64,000 nucleotides of DNA from Pseudomonas protegens (GTDB taxonomy: Bacteria > Pseudomonadota > Gammaproteobacteria > Pseudomonadales > Pseudomonadaceae), in the NCBI RefSeq assembly GCF_003363755.1, contig NZ_CP031396.1, forward strand, positions 4,037,001 to 4,101,000. Reading direction: 5' to 3'. This document shows positions 36,964-46,257 of the stretch, piece after piece (the stretch's first letter is position 1; each line of letters starts with the position of its first letter). Below the pieces are notes generated by a model, which saw only the letters and a list, made by a program, of their open reading frames with translations, was not told where the DNA came from and did not search any database. Both the position numbers and the translations under genes were made by a program.

Positions 36964-37908
36964 TTAGCGGTAGTCGACGCGGGTCAAGCGATCCAGGGTC
37001 CGGCCTATTTGAAAGGTGAATGGCCGACCCAGGGCCTGCATCTTTTGATCGCACAGCGCTTGCAGCTCGTCCTTGCGGGTGTCGAAGGGCAGGGCTGAGG
37101 TCAGGGTCTGGACACCGATGGAACCGATGACGATGGCGAATTCGTCAAGGGGCACCGGCGCGGGCTGGGTGCTTTTCGAGCTGGAAGGCCAGGCCTGGAT
37201 AGTTTTTTGCTGCATGTGCCGGTTCAGGTCCGGGTCATCGAAATGCACCTTGAGCGGTACCTTGGCGATGCTGCCGCTGCGGGTCAGCAAGGAGATCAGG
37301 CCGCGCTCGCTGTTGTCCTGTTCAAGGGCTTCGTAGCCGATCAATTTCAAGCGCGTGGGCATTGTCAGGTGTGCGGTGATCTTGCAACTGACCGGGCCTT
37401 CGATTTCGCTGCGGTTGACGATGGCACGCAGGCTGTCGTCGTAGCTGCGGTCCAGCAGCATCTCGAACGTCGGGTCGAACTTGAGGGTGGCATCGATGCT
37501 GTCCGGCAGGCCGCTGGGGCCGGATGGGGTAACGCTGGCCTGGGCGTTGTCCAACTCCAGGTGCAGGTTCATGGAGCTGGCATTGCGCGCGCGGGTGACC
37601 TGCTCGAAGACGGCCTTGAGGCGGCCCCGTTGTTCCGGGCTCAGGGAGTAGTCCAGCAGGCGCAGGTGGATCACTTTGTCATCCTCCTTGTCGCGCTCCA
37701 GGGCGATGGCATCCGGGTCCAGGCCCTGGGCGCTGAGCGCCGTGTAAATACTCTGCTTGTACGCCTCGTGCACCAACTGGTCGGAGAATTGCGGGCCGGC
37801 CTTGGGATCGGAGCGCACCGAGTCCTGGAAGTGCAGGGTGGCGAAGTCTTCCTTGCACCCGGTCAGCCAGAGCAGCAGGGGTAACAGCAGCAGGTAGCGA
37901 GTTTTCAT
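36964..37908 (-). CDS. Putative lipoprotein of unknown function (paralogue B)
   Basis: 314 residues. The signal peptide MKTRYLLLLPLLLWLTGC gives a lipid-modified Cys18. The mature protein begins KEDFATLHFQDSVRSDPKAG and ends LGRPFTFQIGRTLDRLTRVDYR, blocks shared with paralogue A downstream. The middle includes IHLRLLDYSLSPEQRGRLKAVFEQVTRARNAS, matching the IHLRL/LHISL plus helix arrangement in A. It lies 26 bp before A and after a membrane-anchored protein, so the three form a probable operon. Function not recognised. Confidence 0.75.
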   Translation of the reverse strand: MKTRYLLLLPLLLWLTGCKEDFATLHFQDSVRSDPKAGPQFSDQLVHEAYKQSIYTALSAQGLDPDAIALERDKEDDKVIHLRLLDYSLSPEQRGRLKAVFEQVTRARNASSMNLHLELDNAQASVTPSGPSGLPDSIDATLKFDPTFEMLLDRSYDDSLRAIVNRSEIEGPVSCKITAHLTMPTRLKLIGYEALEQDNSERGLISLLTRSGSIAKVPLKVHFDDPDLNRHMQQKTIQAWPSSSKSTQPAPVPLDEFAIVIGSIGVQTLTSALPFDTRKDELQALCDQKMQALGRPFTFQIGRTLDRLTRVDYR

Positions 37909-37984
37909 GGTGGACTCTTGCAGGGCATCGACGGGGTTAGTGGCAGGGGCGAGCGGTGAAAGTGGCAGCCAGGCCTTCTGTGTG

Positions 37985-38425
37985 TCATTGGGCCAGGCGA
38001 TGCCCGTTGAGGGCGATGACCACGGCGAACTTCTTGGCGATCACCACTTCGGCCTGGTTCTTGGTGGTCAGGAAATTTTCCATCGGGTAGGGGAATTCCA
38101 CGGGGATGCCGCCGATCGACATGTGCTTCAGCGTCTGGGACTGCAGCTCGATGCTGTCGCTCCCGGCGCCGCCGCCAATCAGGTAGACGTGGTCGCTGAC
38201 CGGCTGGTAAGACATGCCGCCGCGGCCCTGGATTCGCTGCAGGCTGGCGGTCTGTTTGGCCAGTTCGTCCAGTTCGACCTGGGTGATGGTGCGGTGCGGT
38301 TTGCCGTGCAGGCGCAGGTCCTGCAGGTTCATGCGGTACTTGGCGCGGCGGCTCAGGTAGATGATCGCCGACACCAGGCCAATGGCGGTGAAGACTCCGG
38401 CGACCAGGGTCAGGAACAGGTTCAT
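37985..38425 (-). CDS. Membrane-anchored protein of unknown function, first gene of lipoprotein trio
   Basis: 146 residues from the ATG at 38425, which has AAGGAT at a suitable distance; an ATG two codons earlier is possible. An N-terminal helix (MNLFLTLVAGVFTAIGLVSAIIYLSRR) anchors it, with a short basic turn after. The soluble part includes HRTITQVELDELAKQTASLQRIQGRGG and VYLIGGGAGSDSIELQSQTLKHMSIGGIPVEFPYPMENF. No known motif. It is on the same strand as the two lipoproteins, 76 bp upstream. Confidence 0.7.
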   Translation of the reverse strand: MNLFLTLVAGVFTAIGLVSAIIYLSRRAKYRMNLQDLRLHGKPHRTITQVELDELAKQTASLQRIQGRGGMSYQPVSDHVYLIGGGAGSDSIELQSQTLKHMSIGGIPVEFPYPMENFLTTKNQAEVVIAKKFAVVIALNGHRLAQ

Positions 38426-38709
38426 GCGCATCCTTGCAGGTACTGGAAATCAGGGTTGCGCATTATCCGTATCCGCTGTCGACGGGTCCATGCGCAATCT
38501 TGTGTTTGGCGTTTTTGTGCACGACGGCTGAGGCGTTGGTCGAAGCTCATGAGTCCGTCGCAATCGCTCACACACTGCTCGGCAAGCCCGTTCGTTGGCT
38601 GTCTAGGCTTGAAGCACGTGAGCACCGCTGGACTGGCCGCGGATATAGCATCTTGAGATATCTAATGCTCGCATCTAACGTTAATAGCACTATGCGATAG
38701 GGACATTGC

Positions 38710-38973
38710 ATGCACATCGTCACCGCAAAACGTATCCGGCAGGCCAAGGAGCAATGGCCGCAAGTCGCGCGGGCGCTGGATACCTGGTATCGCAAGGCCA
38801 AAGGCGCCAGGCCGGCTGATTTCGCCGATATGAAGGCCTTGTTCCCGGCGCTAGACAAGGTCGGGGGCTTTCATGTTTTCGACCTTGGCGGCAACAAACT
38901 GAGGCTGATCGCAATCGTGCGCTATGGGGGGCAGCGCCTCTATATCAGGCATGTGCTGGATCACGGCGAATAG
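38710..38973 (+). CDS. higB: HigB-family toxin (type II toxin-antitoxin)
   Basis: 87 residues with the RelE/HigB fold: MHIVTAKRIRQAKEQWPQVARALDTWYRKA, VGGFHVFDLGGNKLRLIAIVRYGGQRLYIRHVLDH. The basic C-terminal region with conserved Arg and His fits the ribosome-dependent mRNA interferase active site of HigB proteins. It precedes its antitoxin gene by 29 bp, the toxin-first order typical of higBA. The upstream 280 bp are AT-richer than the rest and contain the palindrome TAACGTTA at 38676-38683, a possible antitoxin operator. Confidence 0.87.
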   Translation: MHIVTAKRIRQAKEQWPQVARALDTWYRKAKGARPADFADMKALFPALDKVGGFHVFDLGGNKLRLIAIVRYGGQRLYIRHVLDHGE

Positions 38974-39002
38974 GACAAGGGGCTGTGGAAGGAGGAATCA
39001 CA

Positions 39003-39404
39003 ATGAGTCTTCAGGTTAAGCAAGCGGCGGAGCACTGGCCGTTCGTTGCGCCCATATTGCGCAAACCCAAGAGCGAGGCCGATTACGACGCGCTGGCCCT
39101 GGTACTCGATGAGCTGTTGGACATCATGGGCGAAGACGAATCGCACCCACTGGCTTCGCTGGTGGACATCATGGGTGACTGGATCGAGGCCTACGACGAA
39201 GAGCACCATCCGATGCCGGCGGTCAGCGCAGTGGAGGTTCTACGTTCGTTGATGCGTGAACATGGCCTGACTCAAAGCGACCTGCCCGGGGTGGGCGCGC
39301 AGTCGGTGGTCTCGGAAGTGCTCAGCGGCAAGCGCCAGCTCAACCTGCGGCAGATCCGCTGGCTGGCCGAGCGCTTCAAGCTGTCGATGGAGACCTTCGC
39401 CTGA
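39003..39404 (+). CDS. higA: HigA-family antitoxin
   Basis: 133 residues from the ATG at 39003 with AAGGAGG immediately upstream. The N-terminal half (KQAAEHWPFVAPILRKPKSEADYDALALVLDELLDIMG) probably binds the toxin. The C-terminal half is an XRE helix-turn-helix (HGLTQSDLPGVGAQSVVSEVLSGKRQLNLRQIRWLAERF). It neutralises HigB and likely represses its own promoter. Its stop codon lies one base from the stop of selO on the other strand. Confidence 0.88.
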   Translation: MSLQVKQAAEHWPFVAPILRKPKSEADYDALALVLDELLDIMGEDESHPLASLVDIMGDWIEAYDEEHHPMPAVSAVEVLRSLMREHGLTQSDLPGVGAQSVVSEVLSGKRQLNLRQIRWLAERFKLSMETFA

Positions 39405-39405
39405 G

Positions 39406-40869
39406 TCAGGACGAGCAGCTGATTTCCAGGTGCTTGCCCCACTCTGGCGGACGTTCGGCATAGCCTTGCATGCCCTCTTGCTCCTCAAAAGGCCGGCTCA
39501 GCACCTGATGCAGGCGACGCACCTCCGAGTAATCGCCTGACTCGGCGGCGTCGATGGCCTTCTGCGCCAGATAGTTGCGCAGGATGTACAGCGGGTTGAC
39601 CGCGTGCATGCGCTCCCGGCGCAGGTCCTGGCCCTGGATCGGATCGCGGGCGACCCGTTGCCGATATTGCTCGGCCCAGGCATCGAAGCCGTCGCGGTCG
39701 ACGAAATCGTCCCGCAGCCGGGCCAGCGCCTGGTCCGGCGCTTGCTCCCCCAGGCGGCGGAAGAACAGGCTGTAGTCGACGCCGCTGTTCTGCATCAGTT
39801 GCAGCAGGCGTTCCACCAGCTTCTGGTCGTCGTCCTCGGCCTGAGTGAAGCCCAGGCGCCGACGCATAAGGTCCAGGTAATGGGCCTGGTACAGCGGCAG
39901 GAACAGGCCCAGGGCCTCACGCAGCGCCTCGACGCTGATGAATGGCGTCAGGGCCTGGGCCAGGGCGCTGAGGTTCCACTGGCCGACGGGTACCTGGTTG
40001 CTGAAGGAGTAGCGGCCCTGGTCATCGGAGTGGTTGCAGATGAAGTGGGCGTCGAAATCATCGAGAAAGGCGAACGGGCCGAAGTCGAAGGTGATGCCCA
40101 GGATCGACATGTTGTCGGTGTTCATCACTCCGTGGCAGAAACCGTAGGCCTGCCATTTGGCGATCAGTTCGGCGTTGCGTTCGACGATCTCGCGGAACAT
40201 CGCCAGATAGGGTTCAGGCTGCTCCAGGCACTCGGGGAAATGCAGGGCCAGCACATGCTCTCCCAACTGCTTCTGCTGTTCGGGTTTCTTGGTGTAGTAG
40301 AAGTACTCGAAATGCCCGAAGCGGACATGGCTCGGCGCCAGGCGCAGGACCATCGCCCCGCGTTCCTGTTTCTCGCGCCATACCGGGGTGTCCGAGCCGA
40401 TCACGCACAGGGCGCGGCTGCTGGGGATGCCCAGGGCATGCAGGGCCTCGGAGGCGAGGAATTCACGGATCGACGAGCGCAATACGGCACGTCCATCGCC
40501 CATGCGGGAATACGGCGTCTGCCCGGCGCCCTTCAGGTGCAGGTCCCAGTGTTCTCCCGCCTGGTTGTAGACCTCGCCCAGTAGCAGTCCGCGACCGTCC
40601 CCCAGTTGCGGGTTGTAGGAACCGAACTGATGCCCGGAATAGACCATGGCCCGGGGCTCGGCCTCGGCCCACAGCTTGTGCCCGCCGAACAGTTCGGCGA
40701 ACACCGGGCTTTCGGCCACGGCCGGGTCCAGGTCCAGCAGCGCCATGGCCGCCGGGCTGGCGGCCACCAGCCTGGGGTTGTCGAGGGGTTCGGGCAGTAC
40801 GTGGGTCGAGAAGGCGTCGCCCAGGCGGGCGAAGCGGTTGTCGAAGGTCAGTTCGTCGAGGGCTTTCAA
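39406..40869 (-). CDS. selO: Protein adenylyltransferase SelO (YdiU/UPF0061)
   Basis: 487 residues, the usual length in pseudomonads. This pseudokinase family transfers AMP from ATP to protein Ser/Thr/Tyr residues and is linked to redox protection. Family blocks include FDNRFARLGDAFSTHVLPEPL, YSGHQFGSYNPQLGDGRGLLLGEV, LKGAGQTPYSRMGDGRAVLRSSIREFLASEA and CHGVMNTDNMSILGITFDFGPF. The start is a TTG at 40869 with GGGAGA upstream, since the alternative upstream ATG adds sequence absent from the family. It lies 49 bp downstream of mscK. Confidence 0.93.
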   Translation of the reverse strand: MKALDELTFDNRFARLGDAFSTHVLPEPLDNPRLVAASPAAMALLDLDPAVAESPVFAELFGGHKLWAEAEPRAMVYSGHQFGSYNPQLGDGRGLLLGEVYNQAGEHWDLHLKGAGQTPYSRMGDGRAVLRSSIREFLASEALHALGIPSSRALCVIGSDTPVWREKQERGAMVLRLAPSHVRFGHFEYFYYTKKPEQQKQLGEHVLALHFPECLEQPEPYLAMFREIVERNAELIAKWQAYGFCHGVMNTDNMSILGITFDFGPFAFLDDFDAHFICNHSDDQGRYSFSNQVPVGQWNLSALAQALTPFISVEALREALGLFLPLYQAHYLDLMRRRLGFTQAEDDDQKLVERLLQLMQNSGVDYSLFFRRLGEQAPDQALARLRDDFVDRDGFDAWAEQYRQRVARDPIQGQDLRRERMHAVNPLYILRNYLAQKAIDAAESGDYSEVRRLHQVLSRPFEEQEGMQGYAERPPEWGKHLEISCSS

Positions 40870-40918
40870 CGGCCATCTCCCAGCAGAATGTCCGAGCATT
40901 CTGCTAGGGATAGGGGCC

Positions 40919-43900
40919 TTAGTCGAGTTTGCCGGGCGGCGGTTCCTGCAGCGGCTTGCCCCCGGGCACCGGGACGATGGTCTTGGCCTCCGGCTCGATG
41001 GGCACCATCTTGTATTCCTGGCCGTGGAGGTTTTTCAGGTAGACCTCCATCTGCCGGAACGAGATGTTGATGTGCTGCTTCTTGAACTCGCGGTTGATGA
41101 AGCGGTTGACCTCGTCCACCACCGGGTTGCGGTCCCCCAGCTCGCGCACGTGCATGCGCAGTTCGTGGTCCAGGGTGCTTTCACCGAAGTTGAGGAAGTA
41201 CACCTGAGGCTCCGGTTCCTTGAGCACCCGCGGGTTGTCCCGGGCGGCCTTGAGCAGCAGCTCCTTGACCAGGTCCAGGTCCGAACCGTAGTCGACGCCG
41301 AGCTTGAGGGTCACCCGGGTCACGGTGTCGGTCAGCGACCAGTTGATCAGTTGCCCGGTGATGAAGGTCTGGTTGGGGACGATGATGTCCTTGCGGTCGA
41401 AGTCGGTGATGGTGGTGGCGCGGATGCGGATCTTGCTCACCGTGCCCGACAGGTTGCCGATGGTGATGGTGTCGCCGATGCGCACCGGCCGCTCGAACAG
41501 GATGATGATGCCGGAGATGAAGTTGGCGAAGATCGCCTGCATGCCGAAACCCAAACCCACCGACAAGGCCGCCACCAGCCACTGCAGCTTGTCCCAACTG
41601 ACGCCGAGGGTGGCCAGGGTCGAGACGAAACCTATTCCGGCAATGGCGTAGGACAGCAGGGTGGTGGTGGCGTAGGCGCTGCCCTGGGCCAGATTCAGCT
41701 TGGACAGCACCAGCACTTCCAAGAGGCCTGGCAGGTTGCGCGCCAGGGCTAGGGTGATGCCGACAATGATCAGCGCACCGATCACGTCGCCAATGCTGAT
41801 GGGCACCATGCTCATGTTGGCGCCGGTGCCGCTGGTGTATTCGTAGAGGGTGATGTTGTCCAGGTAGGAGAACACCGTGATCAGGTCCGACCAGACCCAG
41901 TACAGCGCGGCGATGAAGCCGCCCAGCAGGGCCAGGCGGATCAGGCGCAGGGATTGTTCGTTGACCTTCTCGATGTCCATGGTCGGCTCTTCGACCACTG
42001 CGTCGCCGCTTTCCCCGGCTTCCTTGGCCGCCTGGCGTTTGCTCAGGGCCCGCTGGTAGGCCAGGCGCCGTGCTGCAACGCCGAGTCCGCGGACGAAGGT
42101 AGCCTCGATCACCAGCCAGAACATCAGCAGGTACAGGGTGTTGATCAGGCGGTCGCTGAGCTTCAGCGCGGTGTAGTAGTAGCCGAAGCACACGGCGATG
42201 AACAAGGCGATTGGCAGCAGGGTGAATAGCAGGCCCAACGCCTTGCGGAACAGCGAGGCATTCTCGTGGGCCGGGCTGCTCAGCAACAGGCGGCTCAGCA
42301 GCCAGGCCATCAGCCCGTAGCAGGTCAGCACCACGGCGATGCCGAGCACGTCATCGGCCAGGGCTGCGGGCTGGTGCTCGGCCACCGCCACCACGGCCAC
42401 CAGCGCCAGGACCACCAGCCCCAGGCGCCGGACCCAGCCCTGGAGGAATTCCACCTGGGGTTTTTCCCAGCGGAAATGCAGTTCGGCCACGCCGCCGGGG
42501 GCGAGTATCCGATAGGCGGTGTAGAACACCAGCCAGGCCTGGGCGATCTGCAGCAGCGCCGCACCGAGGTTGGCGTTCTGCCCCCGGGCATCGATCTGCA
42601 GGGCATAGCCGCACAGCGCCAGGGCCAGGGTGACCGGCATCGCCAGAAGAATGTTCACCAGGATCGCCAGGGGCGTGTGCCACTGGCTGTCGCGTTTGAA
42701 GTGGCCGATGTCCTTGTGCACCTTGTTCAGGCGCGCATAGAGGTTCTTGCGCCGCCACAGCAGGGCGCCGATCAGCAGCGCCAGGGGCAGGAACAGCAGC
42801 GGCCGCTGCGCCAGACCGTCGGTCAGCTCACTGAGGCTGGAGGCCCAGGGCAGGGTGGTGACCTGTTTCTCCAGGCGCTGAGGGACGTCCTGCAGCCACT
42901 CGGCGTCCAGAGGCTTGTTGCTGGGAATCCAGAACATCTGCTCGTCGAGGGTCGCCCGCAGGCTCTGGGACGTGCTCAACAGTTGTTTCTGGTTCAGTTG
43001 CAGGGTGATGGATTCATTGAGCAGGGCGCTGAGCTCGCGGTTCAGGCGCTCCAGCAGATCGACGCGGGTCATGGCCAGCTCGATCAGGGTCCGGCGCAGT
43101 TGCGGCGTGACCTGCTCCGGCGGCTGGCTCTTGAGCAGGTTGTCGACGTAGGTGCTGGGGCTGCCCAGCAATTCGCGCTGCTGGTTGACCTCGAATTGAT
43201 AAAGGCGGATATCGGCGATTTCGTCCGCCAGGTCGCGATCCAGCTTCAGGCGTGGCAAGGCCTGTTTCTGCTTGTAGAGAATCTTCGACAGCAGCAGGCT
43301 GCCCTTGAGCACGTTGATCTGCTCGTCCAGGGCCGCGTCGCTTTGGGTCACGCTGTCCAGTTGCTGTCGGGTCTGCAGGTTCTGCTGGGTCAGTTCATTG
43401 AGGCGGTCGGTGCTCTTGAGCAGGTAGTCGGAGAGCTTGAGGTTGGTGGCGCTTTCGGTGGTCAGCAGGCTGCTGCTGCCGGCCTTCTGCGCCTCGATGG
43501 ACTGCTGGGTCACGGTTTCCTGGGACTGGGCCAGGCGCTTCTGGTTGATCAGGGTTTGCAGGTCCTGGATTTCCTGCTCCAGGCGCGCGGTCTTTTCCAT
43601 CAGCAGGTCATGCTGGCTGCTGCCCAGGTCCTGCAACTGGCTGTTGCCCGCCAGTTCCTGGCGGCGCAGGGGAATCAGGGCGTTGATCGCCGCCAGTTCG
43701 GCATTCAGCAGATTGCGTTGATCGGCGCCGAGCAGCTTGCCGCCGTCCTTGCCGGACTTGAGTGCGGCGTTGATCTGCAGGATGCGGGTCTGGCTGCTGC
43801 TGATTTCCGCCTGGGCCCGTTCGGGACGGGTCTGGGCGGTGATGGTCAGGGTGTTGGCGTCGGCCAGGGCCTTTTGCAGCTCGCCTTGCAAGGTGGTGCG

Positions 43901-44272
43901 TTCGCTCAGCAGTTGCTCCAGTTGCGACACCGCCAGCGAGCCATAGCGCTGGGCCACCGGTACGACTTTACTGGCCTTCAGGCGTGCCAGCTCGCGCTGG
44001 TTTTCCGTGGTCTGGCGCGGCGCGTTGCTCAATTGCTGGCGCAGGTCGTTGAGGCGCCGCTCGTAGTCCTGCTTGTTGTTCAGGTGATTCAGGGTGTTTT
44101 GCAGCAGGGTCTGCAGCGCCTTCTGATCGGCTTCCGGCAATTTGCGTTCGGCGATCTTGTCCAGGCTTTGCTGGACCGACTCGGCACTGGGCGGATCGCC
44201 GCCCTGTGCGGCGCCGACAGAGAGACTCAGGCCCAGCAGGGCAACAGCGAAAAATTTACGCAAGTTAGGCAT
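40919..44272 (-). CDS. mscK: Large mechanosensitive channel, MscK/MscM type
   Basis: 1117 residues. Signal peptide (MPNLRKFFAVALLGLSLSVGA), then about 450 residues of periplasmic coiled coil, a long multi-helix membrane domain, and a C-terminal MscS core. The MscS pore and beta domain are clear: VGLGFGMQAIFANFISGIIILFERPVRIGDTITIG, then SGTVSKIRIRATTITDFDRKDIIVPNQTF. It opens on membrane tension to release ions under hypo-osmotic shock; K+-dependent MscK and MscM (YjeP) are of similar length and I cannot separate them firmly. The antiporter gene is 66 bp upstream on the same strand. Confidence 0.87.
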   Translation of the reverse strand: MPNLRKFFAVALLGLSLSVGAAQGGDPPSAESVQQSLDKIAERKLPEADQKALQTLLQNTLNHLNNKQDYERRLNDLRQQLSNAPRQTTENQRELARLKASKVVPVAQRYGSLAVSQLEQLLSERTTLQGELQKALADANTLTITAQTRPERAQAEISSSQTRILQINAALKSGKDGGKLLGADQRNLLNAELAAINALIPLRRQELAGNSQLQDLGSSQHDLLMEKTARLEQEIQDLQTLINQKRLAQSQETVTQQSIEAQKAGSSSLLTTESATNLKLSDYLLKSTDRLNELTQQNLQTRQQLDSVTQSDAALDEQINVLKGSLLLSKILYKQKQALPRLKLDRDLADEIADIRLYQFEVNQQRELLGSPSTYVDNLLKSQPPEQVTPQLRRTLIELAMTRVDLLERLNRELSALLNESITLQLNQKQLLSTSQSLRATLDEQMFWIPSNKPLDAEWLQDVPQRLEKQVTTLPWASSLSELTDGLAQRPLLFLPLALLIGALLWRRKNLYARLNKVHKDIGHFKRDSQWHTPLAILVNILLAMPVTLALALCGYALQIDARGQNANLGAALLQIAQAWLVFYTAYRILAPGGVAELHFRWEKPQVEFLQGWVRRLGLVVLALVAVVAVAEHQPAALADDVLGIAVVLTCYGLMAWLLSRLLLSSPAHENASLFRKALGLLFTLLPIALFIAVCFGYYYTALKLSDRLINTLYLLMFWLVIEATFVRGLGVAARRLAYQRALSKRQAAKEAGESGDAVVEEPTMDIEKVNEQSLRLIRLALLGGFIAALYWVWSDLITVFSYLDNITLYEYTSGTGANMSMVPISIGDVIGALIIVGITLALARNLPGLLEVLVLSKLNLAQGSAYATTTLLSYAIAGIGFVSTLATLGVSWDKLQWLVAALSVGLGFGMQAIFANFISGIIILFERPVRIGDTITIGNLSGTVSKIRIRATTITDFDRKDIIVPNQTFITGQLINWSLTDTVTRVTLKLGVDYGSDLDLVKELLLKAARDNPRVLKEPEPQVYFLNFGESTLDHELRMHVRELGDRNPVVDEVNRFINREFKKQHINISFRQMEVYLKNLHGQEYKMVPIEPEAKTIVPVPGGKPLQEPPPGKLD

Positions 44273-44338
44273 AGAAGTCGGTCAAGCAACTAGAAATGGG
44301 GGGGACGCGTCGCGACCAGGTCTGACGCGCTCCGCAGT

Positions 44339-46081
44339 TTAGAGGAAGAGGCCGGGGCCGGGGCGACTTCCTTCGGGGAATCTGACGCCCACTTTGCCGA
44401 TCTTGTTCCCGTCCATCACCGCCACGGTCCAGATGGTGTTGTTCCACTCCACCTGGTCGCCGACCACCGGTGCACCGCCGACCTTCTGGGCGATGAACGC
44501 CCCCAGCGGCATGTCCGCGTCCTGGCCGTCGAGCTTGAGCCCGTAGAGCGCCGACACCGCGCCCAGCTGGGCGTCGCCTTCGAGGACGAAGTCGCCGAAG
44601 AAGCGCAGGTCCAGCCCGCGCTCCGGCGCCTGGCTGAAGAGTTTGCCCAGGGCCGGAAGGTTGTGTTCATGGCCGATCACGCACAGCAAGTCATCGGCCT
44701 CAAGCACGGTACTACCCGACGGATGGAGCAGTTGCTGGCCGCGAAACAGGGCCGCTATCCGTGTGCCTTCGGGCATTTTCAGCTCCCGCAGGGCGGCGCC
44801 GATGCACCATTTTTCCGCCCCCAGGCGGTAGACGAACAGTTCCCACTCGCTGGTGACGTGAACCTCCAGGGCCGCCCGGGAAATCGGTGCTGGCTCCGGC
44901 GGCACCGTGACCTTGAGCCACTTGGCCACCCACGGCAGGCTGGTGCCCTGGACCAGCAGCGAGATCAGCACGATAAAGAACGCCAGGTTGAAGTACAGCT
45001 GGGCGTTGGGCAGCCCGGCCATCAACGGGAACACCGCGAGAATGATCGGCACCGCGCCACGCAGGCCGACCCAGGAGATAAAGGCCTTTTCCCGGCCGTG
45101 GAAGGCCTTGAACGGCGCCAGCCCCACCAGCACCGACAGCGGCCGGGCGAACAGGATCATCCACAGCGCCAGGCCCAGGGCCGGCAGGGCGATGGGCAGC
45201 AGATCGTGTGGGGTGACCAGCAGCCCCAGCACCAGGAACATGCCGATCTGTGCCAGCCAGGCCATGCCGTCGAGCATGTGCAGGATGCCGTGGCGGCTGC
45301 GCACCGGGCGGTTGCCGATCACCAGGCCGCACAGGTACACGGCGAGGAAACCGCTACCGTGCAGGGCGTTGGTCAGGGCGAACACCACCAGACCGCCGGC
45401 CACCACCAGGATCGGGTACAGGCCGTTGGCCAGATGAATGCGATTGACCAGTTGCAGCATCAGCCAGCCGCCCCCCAGGCCGATTAACGCGCCGATACCG
45501 AATTCGCGGATCAGGTCCCCCAGCAGGCTCCAGTGCAAGCCGGTGTGGCCCTTGGCGAGCATGTCGATCAGGGTCACGGTGAGAAACACCGCCATCGGGT
45601 CGTTACTGCCGGACTCAATCTCCAGGGTGGCGGTGACCCGCTCGTTGAGGCCCTTGCCCCCCAGCAGGGAGAACACCGCCGCGGCGTCGGTGGAGCCGAC
45701 GATGGCACCGATCAGCAGCCCCTGGATCAGGTTCAGGTCGAACAGCCAGGCGGCAGCCATGCCGGTCAGCCCAGTGGTGATCAACACCCCCACCGTGGCC
45801 AGGGACAGCGCCGGCCACAGGGCCACGCGGAAACTCGCGACCCGGGTGCGCAGGCCGCCGTCCAGCAGGATCACGGCCAGGGCCAGGTTGCCCACCAGGT
45901 AGGCGGTCGGGTAGTTGTTGAAGATGATGCCGCCGCCGTCGACTCCGGCGCTCATGCCCACGGCGAGGATGATCACCAGGATCGGGATGCCGAGACGGGA
46001 TGAAAGTGAGCTCACCAGAATGCTCGCACCTACCAGCAACGCGCCGATCAAGAACAGGCTGTTGATGGTCGTCGCATTCAA
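44339..46081 (-). CDS. nhaP2: K+/H+ antiporter NhaP2 (CvrA)
   Basis: 580 residues. The first about 390 form a CPA1 antiporter with around thirteen membrane helices and the ion-binding GSTDAAAVFSLL and ESGSNDPMAVFLTV motifs. A cytoplasmic TrkA-C domain (WELFVYRLGAEKWCIGAALRELKMPEGTRIAALFRG) and a C-terminal CorC/HlyC-type domain (FFGDFVLEGDAQLGAVSALYGL) follow. It exchanges K+ for protons in volume and alkali-cation control. With the mechanosensitive channel downstream it forms an osmotic-response pair. Confidence 0.92.
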   Translation of the reverse strand: MNATTINSLFLIGALLVGASILVSSLSSRLGIPILVIILAVGMSAGVDGGGIIFNNYPTAYLVGNLALAVILLDGGLRTRVASFRVALWPALSLATVGVLITTGLTGMAAAWLFDLNLIQGLLIGAIVGSTDAAAVFSLLGGKGLNERVTATLEIESGSNDPMAVFLTVTLIDMLAKGHTGLHWSLLGDLIREFGIGALIGLGGGWLMLQLVNRIHLANGLYPILVVAGGLVVFALTNALHGSGFLAVYLCGLVIGNRPVRSRHGILHMLDGMAWLAQIGMFLVLGLLVTPHDLLPIALPALGLALWMILFARPLSVLVGLAPFKAFHGREKAFISWVGLRGAVPIILAVFPLMAGLPNAQLYFNLAFFIVLISLLVQGTSLPWVAKWLKVTVPPEPAPISRAALEVHVTSEWELFVYRLGAEKWCIGAALRELKMPEGTRIAALFRGQQLLHPSGSTVLEADDLLCVIGHEHNLPALGKLFSQAPERGLDLRFFGDFVLEGDAQLGAVSALYGLKLDGQDADMPLGAFIAQKVGGAPVVGDQVEWNNTIWTVAVMDGNKIGKVGVRFPEGSRPGPGLFL

Positions 46082-46161
46082 AGGCAGTACTCCAGAGCGA
46101 AAAAGGCGGGCGCAAACTGACCATGCAGTCTGCGTGCCAGCGATTCTAACCTGTTGAAATG

Positions 46162-46203
46162 CGCCACTGTCAAAAAGCTTTTGATGACAGTGGCGGATTT
46201 TTC
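46162..46203. terminator. Candidate terminator hairpin between nhaP2 and the chemoreceptor gene
   Basis: Perfect 11-bp arms CGCCACTGTCA (46162-46172) and TGACAGTGGCG (46185-46195), 12-base loop. The better T-run (GATTTTTC) follows on the plus strand, although the only adjacent gene ending here is on the minus strand. It probably ends the chemoreceptor transcript before nhaP2, with the polarity left open. Confidence 0.55.
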
Positions 46204-46257
46204 TGGTGTGAATTCCGGCGCCGATTTACCGGCGTGTTGCGGGGCTGGCGAGCGGCT

